A stretch of DNA of 64,000 bases from Augochlora pura (lineage: Eukaryota > Arthropoda > Insecta > Hymenoptera > Halictidae): contig NC_135780.1 of the NCBI RefSeq assembly GCF_028453695.1, positions 3,534,001-3,598,000 on the forward strand. The letters run 5' to 3'. This document shows positions 60,721 to 64,000 of this stretch, piece by piece. The position numbers were made by a program, and so were the translations under genes. The first letter of the stretch is position 1. The number at the start of each line of letters is the position of its first letter. The notes under the pieces were generated by a model, which searched no databases, was not told the DNA's origin, and saw nothing but the letters and a program-made list of their open reading frames with translations.

Positions 60721-60780
60721 CTCTGCTCTTCTCTCTCTCTCTCTCTCTCTCGCACTCTCTTTCCCTTTCTCTCTCTCGCT
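60721..60780 (+). repeat. CT microsatellite in the E75 3' UTR
   Basis: (CT)n interrupted by CGCA and TTCCC. Confidence 0.85.
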
Positions 60781-60922
60781 AATCGGTTCTTTCGCACGCA
60801 CTCTAATCACACGCTCTCACGTAACGCGACCCTCGTCTCACGAGTATTAAGCCTTCTACCCATGTCGTTGCCAGGAGATCGTTGGTCGCTAAAGCTCGAA
60901 GAGACGAGTGTCGCTCGACGCC

Positions 60923-60966
60923 CGATCGATCCCCGATCGATCCCCGATCGATCCACGATCGATCCA
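60923..60966. repeat. 11-bp tandem repeat CGATCGATCCC in the E75 3' UTR
   Basis: CGATCGATCC recurs at 60923, 60934, 60945 and 60956, an exact 11-bp spacing, with a decayed fifth unit just after. Each unit contains the self-complementary core CGATCG/GATCGATC, so adjacent units could pair in RNA. Confidence 0.85.
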
Positions 60967-61329
60967 CGAGATCGATCCTCGGGACCCCGCGGGGTTCGAT
61001 CGAGCGACGCGATCGAAGATTCCCGTTCCTTTTTTTTTTTTCTTTTCATTTTGACTGGAAACTCTCGGAGGCCGCGGCGGGCCGGGTCAGTCTCATGTGA
61101 ACAAAACATTGAAACGTTTTTTTCTCCTGCTGTTTCTCCATTGGAAATTCGAGTCGCAAGACGCGTTCGCTTGCGAGCATGATATACAGAGTAGTATCGA
61201 GCCTTCCTACGTCGGATTCGACTGAAAAGCCTGTTTTCGTATTTGTTTGCAATTTTGCCCCGATTCACTTGCACAAGCACGCTCACGTGATCCTCATTCG
61301 TTCTTGTTTCCTGGTCGATTTCATGCACT

Positions 61330-61356
61330 CTTCTCCACTTTCTCTCTCTCTCTCCC

Positions 61357-61391
<35 letters not shown>

Positions 61392-61398
61392 TGCTCTC
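61330..61398 (+). repeat. CT microsatellite in the E75 3' UTR
   Basis: Nearly pure (CT)n with a few C, G and T interruptions on the plus strand. Confidence 0.9.
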
Positions 61399-62034
61399 GA
61401 TTTCTCAGATTCTCACCGCACACAGACTCACGCAGACGACACACGTGTCTTCTTCGTTCCCTACGCGCACATACACAAGATGATAACTTTTACGATTATT
61501 ATACCTTACACATATTACAATAATATTAATTACTTTTATAATATTCAATAATTATAGTAGAGTAAGATGATCGATGAATGAGGTGGAGACTGTACAGGAT
61601 GCGCGATTTCCATGATTATCACATGTAGATAGATTATTAATTTCCGTTTAACATTCAATCTTTTTTTCTTATCTCTTCCCTCCTCGTTTGTTAATTCCCA
61701 CCAGCGGATTCGGGCGCTCCCCCGCCGGACCGCGGGGGAGAGGTTGGCCCTGTTCCTCGGATGAGAGACGCTATCCGACCCGGGCATCGTCGCCCGGATA
61801 GATCGGATAGATCGGCCGACGTAGCTCGCAGCTGATAAGGTGGTAGATATAGGTAAACGGATTAGGTAGCTTCCCTTTAGGTAGACAGGTAAATCCTACA
61901 CACGGCACTGCTTTTGCTCCCGGAACGGCACTGTCTGTGTCCCGTGTCCATTCCGCGTTCTCACCGCACAATTCTTTCGTATCAATTGGAAAACAGAAAT
62001 CCATCGTGAATCAGACTCGCTGCTCGCCGAGGCG

Positions 62035-62041
62035 GAGGTAG
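62035..62041 (-). promoter_or_regulatory. let-7 seed match (CUACCUC) in the E75 3' UTR
   Basis: The mRNA sense contains CTACCTC, a 7-mer complement of the let-7 seed, about 400 nt after the stop. let-7 acts in ecdysone-timed development, which makes the match biologically sensible. A 7-mer is weak evidence alone. Confidence 0.25.
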
Positions 62042-62244
62042 GCCCGGGACGCGATTTCCGCCACCCACCGCCGTCTCCCATCGTGTCGTCGCGCAGGTTT
62101 TCTTTAGCGATTAATAGTTTAAATTAATAAATTATTTGGTTTATCACGCGCTCAGAGCGTCCTGGCACTTTCATACTTTTTTCTTCCCCTGGTGCAGTCG
62201 CGAGAAGCGGCGCGCGGCCGTGAGTTCGTCTGCAGCCGGTTTGC

Positions 62245-62372
62245 CCTCTTCTCGCTCTATCTCTCTCTCTCTCTTTCTCTCTCTGTGTCTCTTCTCCATC
62301 TCTCTCTCTCTCTCTCTTTCTCTCTATCCCTCTTCTTCTCTCTCTCTATCTCTTTCCTTCTGTATATCTCTC
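62245..62372 (+). repeat. CT microsatellite just after the E75 stop (GA-rich in mRNA)
   Basis: Imperfect (CT)n interrupted by TTT, GTG and TAT triplets begins about 70 nt after the stop in mRNA order. It gives the transcript a GA-rich start to its 3' UTR. Confidence 0.9.
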
Positions 62373-62442
62373 GGGTCCGAGTGGTCCCGCGGGAGCGTTA
62401 CCAACGATCTCGACGGGCTGGCGTGTTCTCGTCGCGAGAGCA

Positions 62443-62741
62443 CTACGCCTCGAGGGACAGAGCTTTGCAGGGTCCGACGAGGGGCCTGGGCGACGGGGAC
62501 GGCGACTTCTTCGACAGGTTGAGCGGCTGCTGGCTGTCGGCGATGTCCACCTGCAGCTCCATCATGTTGCTGGGACAGCCGGACAGCATCAACGTCGCCG
62601 CCGTACTCGAGGTGGGCCTCGGACTCGTGCTCGTACTACTCGACGCCGCCGCGGAGAGGTATCTGGGCGACGAGGCCGGCGAGTTCCCGACCATGAGGTA
62701 GTCCGAGGAAGACTGCTGTTGCTGTTGCTGCTGTTGTTGAT

Positions 62742-62775
<34 letters not shown>

Positions 62776-64000
62776 CTGCTGTTGCTGCTGCTGCTGCTGC
62801 CGGGCGCCGGTCGTCGTCGTGATCACCGACGTGGCCGGCCACCTGGTCGTCGAGTAGTTGCCGGTGGCGCACTGCAGCAATCCTTGAGATCCTTGGGGTG
62901 AGCGCGCGGTGATGGTGGTCGTCGAGGCGCACTGCTCGGCCGGGGACGGCGACACCGCCGGCGACCTGGGGCTGGTCTCGCCGCGCATGATGTAGTTGTG
63001 GATGATGTCCGTGCGCTTGAGCTGCTCGGCGGTCATCCGCGGTCCCTCCATCAGGCTCCTGGCCAGGGTCGAGTGCGTACTGCTGAGCAGGCTGGCGGTC
63101 TGCGGGCACTGGGCCTGCACTTGGCTCGACGGGCTCCGTGCCGGCGGCGAGGTCAGGTGCAGGTGCAGCTGGGACTGCGTGTGCTGGACGATCACGGCCG
63201 GCTCGGCCTCCGCGCTGTCCTTCTGCCGGAGCGCTCGGAACTTTTTATGCGGCTTGTACGCCTCGTCCATCAGCGAGTTGGTGTCGTAGAGCGGCGGCGC
63301 CTGGAGCACGCGCTTCAACACAGGCATGTCCTCCACTTCCTTGTCCTCGGACCGCGGACTGGAGCACACCGAGGTCGGCGCGCTGCTGGCGCTGCTGCTG
63401 GCCGGCTTGTCGGGCTTCTCGGTGCCGGACTCGATGCCGCTGTCGCTCGGGGAGTCGAGCTTGCGGAACCGCGGGCACTGCGGCGGCTGCGGCGTCTTCG
63501 ACAACGAGGCGCGGTGCAGGTCGTCGTCGCCGGAGCTCGTGCTGCCCGAGTTCGCTCGTCGTCGGTGCGGACAGAGGCCTCCGGCCAGGGTGGCGGCGAG
63601 CAGGGGCGCGCTGGACGCGTGGTGACCGCTCGGCGGAGCCACGTGGTGGTACTCGGTCAGAGACGCGACCTCGCCGCTGCAGGTGCTCTCGGTGCTGGAC
63701 ACGCTGCCCAGGGGACTCTTGACGGCCTCGTCGAGCGTCACGTCCGACGCGGAGCCCCAGGACGCCGACGGCTCCTCCTCCATCGGCCAGTGCTGCTGCT
63801 GCTGCTGCTGCTGCGGTTGTTGGGCGCTGATCACGTGTTGCGTTTGCTGTTGCTGCTGCTGTTGGTGCTGCTGTTGGGCCTGCATCTGTTGCTGCTGCTC
63901 GGTCATCTTGAACGCCAACAGCTTCTCCGAGTGGAGGGTGTTCAGGGTCCGCAGGTCGGGGATCTTCTTGAGCAACTCTCTGAGGATGTCCGGGTGCTGG
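62443..64000 (-). CDS. E75: E75 nuclear receptor, C-terminal exon (end of ligand-binding domain and F domain), 5' partial
   Basis: This is the last coding exon of the ecdysone-induced nuclear receptor E75 (NR1D3), the insect relative of vertebrate Rev-erb. The frame is open from the window edge (first full codon at 63999) to a TAG at 62443-62445, giving 518 visible residues. The DNA-binding domain, most of the ligand-binding domain and the start codon lie outside the window. Residues 13-31 (PDLRTLNTLHSEKLLAFK) are the end of the ligand-binding domain; His23 aligns with the haem-ligating histidine of Rev-erb beta. The F domain follows: polyQ at 35-70, Ser/Pro-rich sequence, a non-repetitive block at about 224-258 containing LYDTNSLMDEAYKPHKKF, a block at about 321-341 containing TDIIHNYIMRGE, a second polyQ at about 401-430, and PLNLSKK at 492-498. 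From family knowledge, E75 is a nuclear haem-bound, NO/CO-sensitive repressor in the ecdysone cascade that opposes HR3. The in-frame TTG at 63975 is an internal Leu codon, not a start. Confidence 0.94.
62506..62526 (-). other. E75: PLNLSKK motif, CtBP-type corepressor-binding candidate
   Basis: Residues 492-498 read PLNLSKK, close to the PxDLS-type motif bound by the corepressor CtBP, with Asn in place of Asp. It sits in an otherwise low-complexity Ser/Pro tail 20 residues from the stop, and I believe it recurs in other insect E75 proteins. The motif is seen directly; the partner is inferred. Confidence 0.5.
62710..62797 (-). repeat. E75: Polyglutamine/histidine tract 2 of E75
   Basis: This stretch encodes about 30 residues: a 14-Gln run, then interspersed His, then a 9-Gln run. 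CAG and CAA codons are mixed, unlike the purer CAG of tract 1, which should make it more stable. It separates the TDIIHNYIMRGE block from the Ser/Thr-rich C-terminus. Confidence 0.9.
63790..63897 (-). repeat. E75: Polyglutamine tract 1 of E75 (CAG-rich)
   Basis: This stretch encodes about 36 residues that are mostly Gln, in three blocks separated by Met, Ala, His and a short THQVISA-like linker region. It begins three residues after the ligand-binding domain ends. The codons are nearly pure CAG, with a 7-unit run at each of two places, so length polymorphism is likely. Confidence 0.9.
63931..63933 (-). other. E75: Predicted haem-ligating histidine codon of E75
   Basis: The CAC codon encodes the His in TLHSEKLLAFK. 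In Rev-erb beta the equivalent MHSEELLAFK segment supplies one axial haem ligand, paired with an N-terminal cysteine that lies outside this window. The alignment is direct and gap-free over the visible segment; haem binding here is inferred from the family. Confidence 0.75.

Larger units (their letters stand above)
58885..62442 (-). other. E75: Probable long 3' UTR of E75
   Basis: Between the E75 stop and two AATAAA signals near 58.9-59.0 kb the sequence changes character. It is less AT-rich than the desert to its left and strongly strand-biased: the plus strand carries long CT and TG runs, so the mRNA sense is GA- and CA-rich. No coding frame with family similarity occurs on either strand; the long plus-strand frame at 60232-61182 is Ser/Leu/Arg-rich read-through of CT repeats. 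Candidate cis elements are one UGUAAAUA Pumilio-type site, one CUACCUC let-7-type seed match and an 11-bp GATC-rich tandem repeat. The 3' boundary is a guess from the poly(A) signals, and a shorter isoform is possible. Confidence 0.55.

Noticed and set aside
60232..61182. 316-residue plus-strand open frame
   Set aside because: It is antisense to the E75 3' UTR and consists largely of Ser/Leu/Arg from CT repeats, with no domain.
63973..63975. Translation start of E75 at the in-frame TTG
   Set aside because: The frame continues upstream into ligand-binding-domain sequence (QHPDILREL), so this is an internal Leu.

Overview
The window looks like insect nuclear DNA, most likely from a hymenopteran and possibly a bee. 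The evidence is an E75 nuclear receptor with a long polyglutamine-rich F domain, an AT-rich background broken by many CpG-rich islands of 0.3-1 kb, abundant microsatellites and minisatellites, and many short TTAA-flanked transposons. No bacterial or viral gene organisation is present. One 100-N scaffold gap lies at 10391-10490.

Only one protein-coding gene can be supported. The last coding exon of E75 (Eip75B, NR1D3) runs on the minus strand from the right edge of the window to a stop at 62443. It encodes the end of the ligand-binding domain, including the histidine that binds haem in this family, and then the F domain. The next 3.5 kb (about 58.9-62.4 kb) has the look of its 3' UTR: strand-biased GA and CA repeats in the mRNA sense, a Pumilio-type site, a let-7-type seed match, an 11-bp CGATCGATCC tandem repeat and two AATAAA signals near 58.9-59.0 kb.

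The remaining ~58 kb (1-58.9 kb) reads as a gene desert 3' of E75. AT-rich minisatellite stretches alternate with GC-rich, CpG-rich islands. The open frames in the islands are short or low-complexity, and none matches a protein family I recognise. Some islands hold nuclear-receptor half-site arrangements (17.73, 22.53, 41.10 and 45.06 kb), so long-range control of E75 or another ecdysone-cascade gene is a reasonable but unproven idea.

The most striking structure is the mobile-element content. At least three MITE families share TTAA target sites and CC..GG-type terminal inverted repeats, the hallmark of the piggyBac superfamily. T1 is about 250 bp, starts CCCTTTGCACTCGAA and has 12 loci here. 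T2 starts CCCCTTGCACTAT. T3 starts CCACTTCGGTACG and carries repeated GTCGACTATAGTCGAC palindromes. One T1 locus is a 440-bp near-palindrome made of two head parts, another lies nested inside a T2, and one shares its TTAA with the end of a further family. No transposase gene is present. A separate oddity is a 40-bp minisatellite at 11.27-12.06 kb whose repeats switch orientation in the middle.
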